A stretch of 64,000 bases of DNA from Pseudomonas azadiae (GTDB taxonomy: Bacteria; Pseudomonadota; Gammaproteobacteria; Pseudomonadales; Pseudomonadaceae), in contig NZ_JAHSTY010000001.1 of assembly GCF_019145355.1 (NCBI RefSeq), positions 1,798,001 to 1,862,000 on the forward strand, read 5' to 3'. Both the position numbers and the translations under genes were made by a program. The notes beneath the pieces are model-generated. The model ran no database searches. It was not told where the DNA came from and saw nothing but the letters and a program-made list of their open reading frames with translations. Positions 1-8,670 of this stretch are shown here, in pieces; within the stretch, counting starts at the first letter, position 1; each line of letters begins with the position of its first letter.

Positions 1-1
1 A

Positions 2-1852
2 CTGCTGAGGCGCCTCGAACCTCGGCGCCTGGTGTTGTGGCTGGTGGGCAGCCGTGCATTGGAATTGAAGCTGAAGTTGCATTTACCCACGCAGACACTG
101 GTGATCAACCTGGACAACTGCCAGGTTGTTCCCGTCGGCCTCCAGGCGTTTATCCACTTGATCGATGTGCCTCTGGACGACGCGCTGCCGCTTGACGTGG
201 TAATCAGCTACGACCTGCTGGTTGACGACGCCGGCATTGCCGAGTGGGCACCGCACCTGCTGTACGCCAACGCCCAATACCCCAGTTTCGTAGTGCACAG
301 CTGTATCCATCAGTTGGTACATGGCTCATGCCGCAAACCCCATCACAGCGCCGACGAGGGTCTGCTGTGTGTCGACCGCCTGCTGGCCGATGCCAGGACC
401 GCGGCCGACCGACCGGCCTTGCTGATGATGAGCGGCGATCAGGTCTACGCCGACGACGTGGCCGGGCCGATGCTGCGCGCAATACATGCGTTGATCGCGC
501 GCCTGGGCCTGTTCGATGAGTACCTGGAGGGTGCCGTAGTCGATGACAGCGCCAGCCTCTACGGCCACCCTGCCAGCTATTACCATCGCGCCGACTTGCT
601 GCCAGCGCTGGACAGCAATGAAACCCTGCGCGAACGCTTCTTCGGCGGAGTGAAAAAACCGATCTTCACCAGCAGCACCGCCGACAATCACCTGGTGACC
701 TTCGCTGAGGTCATCGCGATGTATCTGCTGGTGTGGTCGCCGACGCCTTGGACACTGATCTCGCCCGTGCCTGCGCAACTGAGCGCGGAACGACAGCAGC
801 GTTACACCCGCGAGCAGGTGCAGATAGATCGATTCCGCGACGGCCTGCCCGGTGTCGCGCGGGTCTTCGCTCACCTGTCGACACTGATGATCTTTGACGA
901 TCACGACATCACCGACGACTGGAACCTGAGCGCCCAATGGGAAGAGACTGCCTACGGCCATCCCTTCTCCAAGCGCATCATTGGCAACGCTTTGCTCGCC
1001 TACCTGCTATGCCAGGGCTGGGGCAACCAACCGGATGTGTTTGGCGAGCTGATCGGCCAAACCCAGGCGCTCACTGCCAAGCCCCAGGCCAACCACCTGG
1101 ACGCCGCCGCGCAGGATGAACTGCTCGAAGCGCTGCTGAAATTCCAGCGTTGGCATTACGTGCTGCCCACCTCGCCCGCCCTGGTGGTGCTCGACACCCG
1201 CACCCGCCGTTGGCGCAGCGAGTTCACCCTCAAGCAACCGTCGGGCCTGCTCGACTGGGAGGCCTTGAGCGAACTGCAACAGGAACTGCTGGACCATCCG
1301 TCGGCGATCATCGTCTCGCCCGCCCCGATCTTTGGCGTCAAGCTGATCGAGACCGTGCAGAAAATCTTCAGTTGGTGCGGCCATCCGTTGTTGGTGGATG
1401 CGGAAAACTGGATGGCCCATCGCGGCGCCGCCCAGGTGATCCTCAATATCTTCCGTCACTCGCGCACGCCGGGTAACTACGTGATCCTCTCGGGCGACGT
1501 GCACTACTCGTTCGTCTATGAAGTGCTGATCCGTCATCGCAACGCCGGCCCGCGCATCTGGCAGGTCACCAGCAGCGGCATCAAGAACCAATTCCCACCG
1601 CGCCTGCTGGAATGGTTCGACCGCCTCAATCGCTGGCTCTACTCACCGCGCTCCCCCCTGAACTGGTTCACCCGCCGCCGCACCATGCAGGTGGTGCCGC
1701 ATATTCCGGAGCACGCCGAGGCCGGCGAACGCTTATGGAATTCAGCGGGGATTGGCCAAGTGTTTTTCAACGGGCAGGGCCAGCCTGAGGCGATTTACCA
1801 GCACAACGCGGATGGGAGGGTGCGGACGAGGATGGTGGCGCCGAAACGGTAG
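2..1852 (+). CDS. PhoD-like alkaline phosphatase family protein (5' partial)
   Basis: The frame is open to the left edge, so the true start lies upstream; 616 residues are visible. A GTG at 32 is in frame but has no Shine-Dalgarno sequence. Metal-binding motifs of the PhoD-like metallophosphoesterase fold are present in order: SGDQVYADD, FDDHDITDDWN and ILSGDVHYSF. Family members hydrolyse phosphomono- or diesters with Fe/Ca or similar metals. No signal peptide can be judged because the N-terminus is missing. It ends in TAG, and a diguanylate cyclase follows on the same strand after about 135 bp. The family call is firm; the substrate is unknown. Confidence 0.82.
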   Translation: MLRRLEPRRLVLWLVGSRALELKLKLHLPTQTLVINLDNCQVVPVGLQAFIHLIDVPLDDALPLDVVISYDLLVDDAGIAEWAPHLLYANAQYPSFVVHSCIHQLVHGSCRKPHHSADEGLLCVDRLLADARTAADRPALLMMSGDQVYADDVAGPMLRAIHALIARLGLFDEYLEGAVVDDSASLYGHPASYYHRADLLPALDSNETLRERFFGGVKKPIFTSSTADNHLVTFAEVIAMYLLVWSPTPWTLISPVPAQLSAERQQRYTREQVQIDRFRDGLPGVARVFAHLSTLMIFDDHDITDDWNLSAQWEETAYGHPFSKRIIGNALLAYLLCQGWGNQPDVFGELIGQTQALTAKPQANHLDAAAQDELLEALLKFQRWHYVLPTSPALVVLDTRTRRWRSEFTLKQPSGLLDWEALSELQQELLDHPSAIIVSPAPIFGVKLIETVQKIFSWCGHPLLVDAENWMAHRGAAQVILNIFRHSRTPGNYVILSGDVHYSFVYEVLIRHRNAGPRIWQVTSSGIKNQFPPRLLEWFDRLNRWLYSPRSPLNWFTRRRTMQVVPHIPEHAEAGERLWNSAGIGQVFFNGQGQPEAIYQHNADGRVRTRMVAPKR

Positions 1853-1988
1853 CTAATAGCCATCATCTATAACCGTACATCTGCCCTATTCAAAGCGCCC
1901 AAGTCCCGATGTACAGTAGCCCCAGCCACGGAGTATCGGCGACAACAGTGGCAGGCCTTGAGTGCCTGCCCACGCAAGGAATGCGCAG

Positions 1989-3002
1989 ATGGACGATACC
2001 TCCGACACAAATCCGCTGAAGCAGGATTTCTCTCACTTCAACGCGGACATGCTGCACACCGTCCTTGAGCTGGTCAGTGACGGGATCTGGGATTGGAACG
2101 CCAATACCGGGTTCGTCTACCGCAACCCTGGCTGGTACGAAATGCTGGGCTATCACCGCCATACGCTGGAAAACAACATATTCACCTGGGAGAGCGTGAT
2201 CCATCCGCAGGATTATCCCCAGGTGATGAAGCAGTTCGACGACTACATCCACCGTCGCGCCCCCAATTACCAGGCCGAGTACCGCTGCCGCAAGAAAGAT
2301 GGCAGCTACCTGTGGATCGAAGACCGGGGTTACGTCATCGCGCGCAATGCTGACGGCTCGGTGGCGCGGATGGTGGGCGCCCACCGCGATATTCATCTGA
2401 GAAAATGCTCTGTCGAGCAGTTGCAGCGACGTAACCAATCCCTTGAGGCGCTGGTAGCCGAACGCACCCGTGAGCTGTCGCGGGTCAATCAGCAGTTGCA
2501 ATTGCAACTTGATGAAAATCGCTCCCTGGCCGAACGAGATGCCTTGACCCTGGTCGCCAACCGCTACCGCCTGGAAAAAGTACTGTTGGAAGAATGCGTC
2601 CGCGCGCAGCGCTTTCGCCTGGCGCTGACCCTGATTGCGATGGATGTCGATGACTTCAAGCCGATCAATGACCAGCACGGCCATGGAGTGGGTGACCAGA
2701 CGCTGGTTCAGTTGGCAGAGTGCCTGGAAAGCTGCGTTCGCCCGGGTGACCTCTTGGCCAGGTGGGGCGGCGATGAATTCATGCTGGTCCTGCCCGAGAC
2801 TTCCCTGGAGGCCGCAAAGGCACTGGCGCAGAGCATCCGCCAGACATTAAGCCACCGCCCGCACACGGGCGGTATCAAGATTACCGTGAGCCTGGGCGTG
2901 GCTGAACGCCGAATGCATGAATCCCCCGCCGACCTGATGGCGCGTGCCGATCAGGCGTTGTATCGCGCCAAAGCGGCGGGGAAGGATGGCGTGTCGGAAT
3001 AA
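1989..3002 (+). CDS. PAS-GGDEF diguanylate cyclase
   Basis: Predicted cytoplasmic enzyme of 337 residues that makes cyclic di-GMP from two GTP. An N-terminal PAS_3-type sensor (about residues 20-140, including WIEDRGYVIARN) is followed by a short coiled segment (about 145-185) and a C-terminal GGDEF domain. The active-site loop RWGGDEF is intact at residues 258-264. An RPGD I-site lies exactly five residues before GGDEF, so product inhibition is expected. There is no transmembrane segment and no EAL domain. ATG 1989 was chosen because AAGGA at 1976-1980 is well spaced to it; an upstream GTG at 1962 lacks such a site. The PAS ligand is unknown. Confidence 0.9.
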   Translation: MDDTSDTNPLKQDFSHFNADMLHTVLELVSDGIWDWNANTGFVYRNPGWYEMLGYHRHTLENNIFTWESVIHPQDYPQVMKQFDDYIHRRAPNYQAEYRCRKKDGSYLWIEDRGYVIARNADGSVARMVGAHRDIHLRKCSVEQLQRRNQSLEALVAERTRELSRVNQQLQLQLDENRSLAERDALTLVANRYRLEKVLLEECVRAQRFRLALTLIAMDVDDFKPINDQHGHGVGDQTLVQLAECLESCVRPGDLLARWGGDEFMLVLPETSLEAAKALAQSIRQTLSHRPHTGGIKITVSLGVAERRMHESPADLMARADQALYRAKAAGKDGVSE

Positions 3003-3168
3003 CGCCTTGCTGTTATCGAACCGGCGGCGCGTTCATTTGAGCCGCAAACGACCTTTAGGCAAGAGCTCCTTCCGATTTGGAATGACCCGGCGACTTTATT
3101 TCGTTTGCGGCAGGGGCAGGCGCCCGGCTTAGATAAAAACACGCCCGCCACTGCCGAGTCGCCGATTC

Positions 3169-4419
3169 ATGAGCCGCGAAACCATCAGCCAGTCGATTTC
3201 CATCGTTCACCCCATCAGCCTCAGCCACGGCAAAAACGCCGAGGTCTGGGACACCTCGGGCAAACGCTATATCGACTTTGTAGGCGGCATCGGTGTGCTC
3301 AACCTCGGCCATTGCCACCCCGGCGTGGTGGAGGCGATTCGTGAACAGGCCACTCGGCTGACGCACTACGCGTTCAACGCTGCCCCACATGCGCCCTACA
3401 TTGAGCTGATGGACCGTCTGACCGCGTTCGTCCCGGTGAGCTACCCGGTCAGCGGCATGCTGACCAACAGCGGCGCAGAGGCCGCGGAAAACGCGCTGAA
3501 AATCGCACGCGGCGCCACCGGTCGCACGGCGGTGATTGCGTTTGACGGCGCCTTCCACGGCCGCACCCTGGCCACGCTCAACCTCAACGGCAAGGTTGCG
3601 CCCTACAAGCAAAAGGTCGGCGTACTACCCGGCCCTGTGTATCACCTGCCCTACCCCAGCGCTGATAACGACGTGAGCTGCGCCGAGGCGCTGAAAGCCA
3701 TGGACCGCCTGTTCAGCGTGGAAATCGACGTCAACGATGTGGCCTGTTTCATCATTGAGCCGGTGCAGGGCGAAGCAGGGTTCCTGGCATTGGACCGCGA
3801 ATTCGCCCAGGCCCTGCGGCGCTTTTGTGATGAGAAAAATATCCTGTTGATTGCCGATGAGATCCAGTCGGGCTTCGGCCGTACCGGCCAGCGCTTTGCC
3901 TTCTCGCGCCTGGGGATCGAACCGGACTTGATCCTGCTGGGTAAAAGCATCGCCGGTGGCATGCCGCTGGGTGCAGTCGTTGGGCGCAAGGCGCTGATGG
4001 ACAACCTGCCCAAAGGGGGCTTGGGTGGCACCTATTCCGGCAACCCCATCGCCTGTGCGGCGGCATTGGCCACGCTGGATGCAATGACCGATGAACACTT
4101 GAAAGCCTGGGGCTCACACCAGGAGGAAGTCACTGTCAGCCGTTATGAAACCTGGCGGGCCCAAGGCCTCACGCCCTACCTCGGGCGCCTGACGGGCGTC
4201 GGCGCGATGCGTGGCATCGAGCTGGCCAACGCCGACGGCACCCCCGCGCCGAACCAACTGGCCCAATTGCTCAGCCTGGCGCGGGACGCCGGTCTGCTGC
4301 TGATGCCCAGCGGCAAGGCTCGGCATATCATCCGCTTGCTGGCCCCCCTGACGATAGAGCCTGCGGTATTGGAGGAAGGGCTGGATATTCTTGAGACGTG
4401 CCTGAAGCAGTTGGTCTAG
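3169..4419 (+). CDS. Class III aminotransferase, probable 2-aminoadipate transaminase
   Basis: PLP enzyme of 416 residues, fold type I class III. The Schiff-base lysine lies in LLGKSIAGGMP. NSGAEAAENALK forms the phosphate-binding region, and ADEIQSGFGRTG carries the conserved Asp. The sequence closely resembles what I remember of the P. putida enzyme that converts 2-aminoadipate to 2-oxoadipate in lysine catabolism, often annotated as GABA aminotransferase. The 2-aminoadipate assignment rests on that recalled similarity. It stands alone with no gabD or amaAB beside it, unlike the gabDT pair. No strong Shine-Dalgarno is visible, but the start matches the family N-terminus. Confidence 0.85.
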   Translation: MSRETISQSISIVHPISLSHGKNAEVWDTSGKRYIDFVGGIGVLNLGHCHPGVVEAIREQATRLTHYAFNAAPHAPYIELMDRLTAFVPVSYPVSGMLTNSGAEAAENALKIARGATGRTAVIAFDGAFHGRTLATLNLNGKVAPYKQKVGVLPGPVYHLPYPSADNDVSCAEALKAMDRLFSVEIDVNDVACFIIEPVQGEAGFLALDREFAQALRRFCDEKNILLIADEIQSGFGRTGQRFAFSRLGIEPDLILLGKSIAGGMPLGAVVGRKALMDNLPKGGLGGTYSGNPIACAAALATLDAMTDEHLKAWGSHQEEVTVSRYETWRAQGLTPYLGRLTGVGAMRGIELANADGTPAPNQLAQLLSLARDAGLLLMPSGKARHIIRLLAPLTIEPAVLEEGLDILETCLKQLV

Positions 4420-4450
4420 TCGCCAATGCCTGCGCCTGACAAATCTCCCT

Positions 4451-4584
4451 GTAGTGAGCGGGCTTGTCCCGCGCTGGGTGGCGAAGCCGCCCCAATAAAA
4501 GTCACCGCCGAGCTTCAGATAGGACTAGGTCGTCGGGTTTGGGGCGGCTTCGCCACCCAGCGCGGGGCAAGCCCGCTCACTACA
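4451..4584. repeat. Long REPIN, GTAGTGAG type (copy 1 of 4)
   Basis: Imperfect palindrome. The left arm begins GTAGTGAGCGGGCTTGTCCC and the right arm ends in GGGGCAAGCCCGCTCACTAC, with a GCGCTGGGTGGCGAAGCCGCCCC inner arm written in two parts on each side. The centre carries AATAAAAGTCACCGCCGAG, also seen in the other copies near 25.7, 44.2 and 60.9 kb. It fills the gap between the aminotransferase and the next gene. Confidence 0.9.
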
Positions 4585-4710
4585 AGTGACTCCTGCCCCC
4601 TCAAAGTATGTTTAGGGGCGACTATTTCTTACTGCCTTGACCTGATCCCCCTCCCCCCTGAAAATGCCCGACGCTTTTTTGTCCTCGTTTACTGAAGTAG
4701 TGAAATTTCA

Positions 4711-5418
4711 ATGTCCGATTCCTACACCCCTGAAGAATCCGTAGTCGCCTTGCGCGCCAAAGCCGAATACGAAAACGCCATCAATCTTTCACAGCATGTG
4801 CCTGCCGCCAAGATCATCAGCGAGATGGTGCTGGACGCATTCCACACCTCCAAGGAAAGCGACCAGATCCGTGAGCTGCGCGTGGCGATCCGCCAGGCCC
4901 ACGATGCCTTCGACGACGACACCGCCTACGACCTGATGGGCCAGCTCAAGCAACTCAAAGACGCCGAGGCCGCCGACAACGCCGCCCTGGAAAACCTCAG
5001 CAGCCAGTTCTCCATCAGCCGCATCCTGTCCAGCTTCAAGGACGACCCCGAGTTCCAGGAATTGGTCTACGGCCTGGCATTGAAAGTGCTGAACCAGAGC
5101 CACCAGGCCATCAGCAACCCGAGCGCCGGCAAGAGCAAGGCGTCACGGCCCAAGAAAGAAGCCGAAGTGTTTGTGATCAGCAAGGACGGCACCAGCGTCA
5201 CCCTGCCGCTGCGCACGCCGCGCTCAAAGCTGAACGTGGACCGCGAGGCGTTCGAGTTCCTGGGTTTCAGCTTTGTGGGTGAAGGGGACGAAGCGGAACT
5301 GGAGGTTGAAAGCTTTGTGGATAACGCCGGCACCGAGCAGCCGCTGAGCCGCAAGAGCGTGATCACGGCGTTGCAACAGCAGACGGCGTTTGAGGGGTAT
5401 AGCATCGCGCAGCAGTAA
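4711..5418 (+). CDS. Conserved-looking protein of unknown function
   Basis: I do not recognise this 235-residue protein. The N-terminal half (about 1-130) is charged and predicted helical. A Lys-rich linker (about 140-155, KSKASRPKKEAE) joins it to a C-terminal part that looks beta-rich, with alternating hydrophobic residues (EVFVISKDGTSVTLPL). There is no signal peptide, membrane segment or catalytic motif. Codon use is typical of the region, so it is likely a real gene. REPINs lie on both sides and the downstream gene is convergent, so it is probably monocistronic. The Shine-Dalgarno before ATG 4711 is weak. Confidence 0.7.
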   Translation: MSDSYTPEESVVALRAKAEYENAINLSQHVPAAKIISEMVLDAFHTSKESDQIRELRVAIRQAHDAFDDDTAYDLMGQLKQLKDAEAADNAALENLSSQFSISRILSSFKDDPEFQELVYGLALKVLNQSHQAISNPSAGKSKASRPKKEAEVFVISKDGTSVTLPLRTPRSKLNVDREAFEFLGFSFVGEGDEAELEVESFVDNAGTEQPLSRKSVITALQQQTAFEGYSIAQQ

Positions 5419-5448
5419 CCCATTAGCAGTAACTCTGCCAGGCCCCAT

Positions 5449-5533
5449 GTGGGAGCTGGCTTGCCTGCGATGCAGACACCTCGGTGTAACAGTGTTACCG
5501 AGGTGATGCTATCGCAGGCAAGCCAGCTCCCAC
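5449..5533. repeat. REPIN, GTGGGAGCTGG type
   Basis: The left arm GTGGGAGCTGGCTTGCCTGC and the right arm GCAGGCAAGCCAGCTCCCAC form a near-perfect palindrome, with an inner hairpin CACCTCGGT / ACCGAGGTG. The right arm ends one base before the TAA stop of the convergent aminotransferase gene. Confidence 0.92.
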
Positions 5534-5534
5534 A

Positions 5535-6644
5535 TTAGTTTGTATTGGCTGAATCGACCCTTTTGACTTGCGCCGCAAACACCTCGCGAAAACGCGCCAT
5601 CTCCCGTTTGCTCCCCACCGTCACCCGCACCCACTGCGGCCAGTCTTTCCATACACGTCCAATCAGCACGCCGTTCGCCGCGAGGCGCTCGATTACCTGT
5701 TCGGCCGGCTGTTGCACGTCGATCATGAAGCAATTGGCCTGGGACGCCGTGCAGGTAAAGCCACGGCCTTTCAACCATGTCACCGTCTCATCGCGCAGTT
5801 GGTGATTGAGCGCCTTGCGCTGGGGCAGCAGCTTCACATCTTCCAGGCTGGCAAGGCCGCCGAGCAGACTTGCGCCCGCCGGCACGTTGTCACCGCCAAA
5901 CACCGCGAGCCGCTCCAGCAGCGCCGGGTGACCGATGGCCAGGCCCAGGCGAGCGCCGGCCATGCCGTAGATTTTCGAAAAGGTGCGCAGCACCAGCAGG
6001 TCGTCGTGGTCCTTGACCCAACTGACAACGCTGGGTACGTCGGCGAAGTCGATATAAGCCTCGTCCACCACCAACACGCTGCCCTTGGGTTTGTCCGCCA
6101 GCGCCTGACGGATAGCGTCGACGGGCGTGACGGTGCCGGTGGGGTTGTTGGGGTTGCACAGGTAGAGCATGCCGGGCTGGGAATCGGCGGCGAGCATGGC
6201 GGGGATGTCGTGGGCGTGGTCGGCGTTCAGGCTGACTTCCTTCACCGGTGCTTTGTTGGATGCGGCGGCCTGGCGTGGCACTTCGTAGGACGGCGTGGCC
6301 ATGACCAGGCCGCGGGTCTCGCTGGTAAAGGCCAGCACCGCATAGCGCAAGGCGGCCATGGAGCCTGCGAACACCGCCACCTGCTCTTCGGCTATGCCCT
6401 GCTGCTGGGCGAACAGCGCGGCCAACGCATACATATGGCCGTAAGGATAGCGTCCGGACGTCGCGATGCCCTGCTGCATCGCCTCGCGCGCAGCGCTGGA
6501 GGGGCCGTAGGGGCTCTCGTTGTAGTTGAGCCGCACCTTGTCGGACTTGGCCGGCGGCGGCGCCGCAACCGCCCAATCCAGGCGCCCCAGCAATGGCAGG
6601 GCAGCGCCCACGGCGAGAAGGGTCCGACGACTAACGCTGACCAT
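5535..6644 (-). CDS. Tat-exported histidinol-phosphate-type (class I/II) aminotransferase
   Basis: PLP-dependent aminotransferase of 369 residues with HisC-like features. NPNNPTGT contacts PLP, DEAYIDF carries the conserved Asp-Tyr, and the Schiff-base lysine sits in RTFSKIYGMAGARLG. Unusually, it starts MVSVSRRTLLAVGAALPLLG, a twin-arginine signal with SRRTLL followed by a hydrophobic stretch and an A-x-A-like cleavage site near AVAA. A periplasmic location is therefore inferred. ATG 6644 has AAGGAG seven bases upstream, and in-frame codons further upstream lack one. It has no histidine biosynthesis neighbours, so housekeeping HisC is unlikely. The substrate is unknown. Confidence 0.82.
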   Translation of the reverse strand: MVSVSRRTLLAVGAALPLLGRLDWAVAAPPPAKSDKVRLNYNESPYGPSSAAREAMQQGIATSGRYPYGHMYALAALFAQQQGIAEEQVAVFAGSMAALRYAVLAFTSETRGLVMATPSYEVPRQAAASNKAPVKEVSLNADHAHDIPAMLAADSQPGMLYLCNPNNPTGTVTPVDAIRQALADKPKGSVLVVDEAYIDFADVPSVVSWVKDHDDLLVLRTFSKIYGMAGARLGLAIGHPALLERLAVFGGDNVPAGASLLGGLASLEDVKLLPQRKALNHQLRDETVTWLKGRGFTCTASQANCFMIDVQQPAEQVIERLAANGVLIGRVWKDWPQWVRVTVGSKREMARFREVFAAQVKRVDSANTN

Positions 6645-6740
6645 GTGACAACTCCTTGTTGTAGGCAGGTGATGGATTCGCACAGCTCGTACAGGGAGGT
6701 ATGACGAGAAAGGCGCCTGCGAATTTAAACCTGCGCCCAA

Positions 6741-6779
6741 GAAAAAGCCCCGCGCTTCTTTCGAAGGCGGGGCTTTTTC
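6741..6779. terminator. Intrinsic terminator of the cyo operon
   Basis: GAAAAAGCCCCGC and GCGGGGCTTTTTC flank a short loop, giving a strong hairpin with U-tracts in both directions. It lies 28 bp beyond the cyoE stop on the minus strand. Confidence 0.9.
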
Positions 6780-6806
6780 ACTGCGGGACTCTTCAGTGAG
6801 CGGCGG

Positions 6807-7694
6807 TCAGTGAGCGGAGGTCAGCAACAGCTCTTTCGGCACTTGGAAATCCAGGGACATCATCACGCTGAGCGCGGTGATGGTGAAGATCGAGAACACG
6901 AACAGCTTGCGCGCCCAGACGGTGTCATCCACCGCCTTGTAGCCGGTCCAGGCCATGTACAACCAGTACATGCCCATGGCCGCGGCCACGGCGAGGTAGC
7001 TCATGCCGGCGTAGCCACTGAAGGTCAACATCAAGGTCGCCACGAGGAAGGCCAGGATGTAGAGCAGGATGTGTTTCTTGGCGACCTGAATACCGCGTTT
7101 TACCGGCAGGACCGGAATCGAAGCAGCCAGGTAGTCATTGAAGCGAAAAATCGCGATGGCGTAGGAATGCGGCATCTGCCACAGGCTGAACATCACCAGC
7201 AGCACCAGCGCGGCCATGTCGAAGCTATTGGTTACAGCCACATAACCAATCACCGGCGGCATCGCCCCCGACAGACTGCCCACCAGCGTGCCGTGCACCG
7301 ACTTGCGCTTGAGGTAGAGGCTGTAGAGGCCGACGTAGATGACAAAGCCGATCACGGCAAACAGCGCCGCCAGCGGGTTGGCCACCTTGTACAACAGCAC
7401 TACACCGGCAACACCCAGGACGGTCGCGAAGATCAGCGCCAGCTTCAGGGAGATAAGGCCCTGGACCAGCACGCGATTCTTGGTGCGTTCCATCTTGATG
7501 TCGATGTCACGGTCGATGCAGTTGTTGAACACGCATCCGGAAGCTACCACCAGGGACGTGCCGATCATTGCTGCCAGGAAGATGGCCAGATCGACATGTC
7601 CCTTGGAGGCCAGGAAGAAACCGCCCGCCACAGAAAGCACGTTACCGAAAATGATCCCCGGTTTGGTGATTTGGATAAAGTGCTTAAGCGACAT
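6807..7694 (-). CDS. cyoE: Protohaem IX farnesyltransferase (haem O synthase)
   Basis: Inner-membrane prenyltransferase of 295 residues that adds a farnesyl group to haem B, making haem O for the bo3 oxidase. The prenyl-diphosphate binding motif is visible as [18 protein letters not shown], and the protein has about nine hydrophobic segments as expected for the UbiA family. It is the last gene of cyoABCDE, lies 11 bp after cyoD and is followed by a strong terminator. GAGGT is spaced eight bases from the ATG at 7694. Confidence 0.97.
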   Translation of the reverse strand: MSLKHFIQITKPGIIFGNVLSVAGGFFLASKGHVDLAIFLAAMIGTSLVVASGCVFNNCIDRDIDIKMERTKNRVLVQGLISLKLALIFATVLGVAGVVLLYKVANPLAALFAVIGFVIYVGLYSLYLKRKSVHGTLVGSLSGAMPPVIGYVAVTNSFDMAALVLLVMFSLWQMPHSYAIAIFRFNDYLAASIPVLPVKRGIQVAKKHILLYILAFLVATLMLTFSGYAGMSYLAVAAAMGMYWLYMAWTGYKAVDDTVWARKLFVFSIFTITALSVMMSLDFQVPKELLLTSAH

Positions 7695-7705
7695 CGGGTT
7701 TTACC

Positions 7706-8041
7706 TCACTTCGCCATCATGTAGGTGTGGATGCTGAACATGATCCACAGCGACAGACCAACCAGCAGAACAATCACCAGGCCTGCGAACACGAACGCAA
7801 TCACGTTCTCGCGCTGCTCCTTGGAACGATCCAGGTGCAGGAAGTACACCAGGTGAACCAGTACCTGGATCACTGCGAACGCCAACACGATCATCAAGGT
7901 GATCGACTTCGGCAAGGTTGGGTACATCACCAGGCCGAACGGGATCAGGGTCAGGATGACCGACAGGATAAAGCCGATAGCGTAAGACTTTACGCTGCCG
8001 TGGCTTGAATCGTGGCTGTCATGGGAGTGTGCATTAGCCAT
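7706..8041 (-). CDS. cyoD: Cytochrome bo3 ubiquinol oxidase subunit IV
   Basis: Protein of 111 residues with three transmembrane helices and a His-rich N-terminus (HSHDSHDSSHG), the normal size of CyoD, which assists oxidase assembly. Its ATG overlaps the cyoC stop by one base (TAATG), so translational coupling is likely. Its position between cyoC and cyoE agrees with the standard operon order. Confidence 0.96.
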   Translation of the reverse strand: MANAHSHDSHDSSHGSVKSYAIGFILSVILTLIPFGLVMYPTLPKSITLMIVLAFAVIQVLVHLVYFLHLDRSKEQRENVIAFVFAGLVIVLLVGLSLWIMFSIHTYMMAK

Positions 8042-8667
8042 TACAGAGTCCCCATCAAGTAGACGACGGTGAATACGCAGATCCAGACCACGTCCAGGAA
8101 GTGCCAGAACAGGCTCAGGCAGCTCAGGCGAGTCTTGTTGGTGTTGGTCAGGCCGTGCTTATTGACCTGGTAGATCATCACCGCCATCCACAGCAAACCT
8201 GCGGTCACGTGCAGACCGTGGGTGCCCACCAGCGTGAAGAACGCCGACAGGAAACCGCTGCGGTGCGGGCCGTAGCCTTCGGAGATCAGCAGGTGGAACT
8301 CGTTGATCTCCATGCCGATAAAGCCCAGGCCGAACAGGAAGGTCAGGCCCAGCCAGGTCAGCACGCCTTTCTTGTTGCCCTTGTAGAAGGCCAACATGGC
8401 GAAGCCGTAGGTGATCGAACTGAACAACAGCAAGGCGGTTTCGCCGAGCACGTAAGGCAGTTCGAAGATGTCGTGGCCCGACGGGCCACCCGCTACGTTG
8501 TTTACCAGTACCGCGTACACCGCGAAGATCGACGCGAACAAGATGCAGTCGGTCATCAGGTAGAGCCAGAAACCGAAGACGGTTATTGGCCCCGAGTCGT
8601 GGTGATGGTCATCGTGCCCATGGTCATCGACATGGGCGTGTCCAGCATTGGTCACTAAGTTCGACAT
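8041..8667 (-). CDS. cyoC: Cytochrome bo3 ubiquinol oxidase subunit III
   Basis: Protein of 208 residues with five predicted transmembrane helices, typical of CyoC in the haem-copper oxidase subunit III family. The N-terminus is His/Asp-rich ([15 protein letters not shown]). It contains the family segment [14 protein letters not shown] and ends with [15 protein letters not shown]. It starts three bases after the cyoB stop and overlaps cyoD, within the cyoABCDE operon. Confidence 0.97.
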   Translation of the reverse strand: MSNLVTNAGHAHVDDHGHDDHHHDSGPITVFGFWLYLMTDCILFASIFAVYAVLVNNVAGGPSGHDIFELPYVLGETALLLFSSITYGFAMLAFYKGNKKGVLTWLGLTFLFGLGFIGMEINEFHLLISEGYGPHRSGFLSAFFTLVGTHGLHVTAGLLWMAVMIYQVNKHGLTNTNKTRLSCLSLFWHFLDVVWICVFTVVYLMGTL

Positions 8668-8670
8668 GGT

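Noticed and set aside
4426..4695. Open frame across a REPIN
   Set aside because: The peptide begins by translating the REPIN arm (CSERACPALGGEAAP). The same peptide recurs in frames near 44.3 and 61.0 kb because the DNA repeat is shared; there is no ribosome binding site.
5448..5534. CRISPR-like pairs of repeats
   Set aside because: The repeats are inverted REP arms dispersed singly over the window, not direct repeats with regular spacers, and no cas genes are present.
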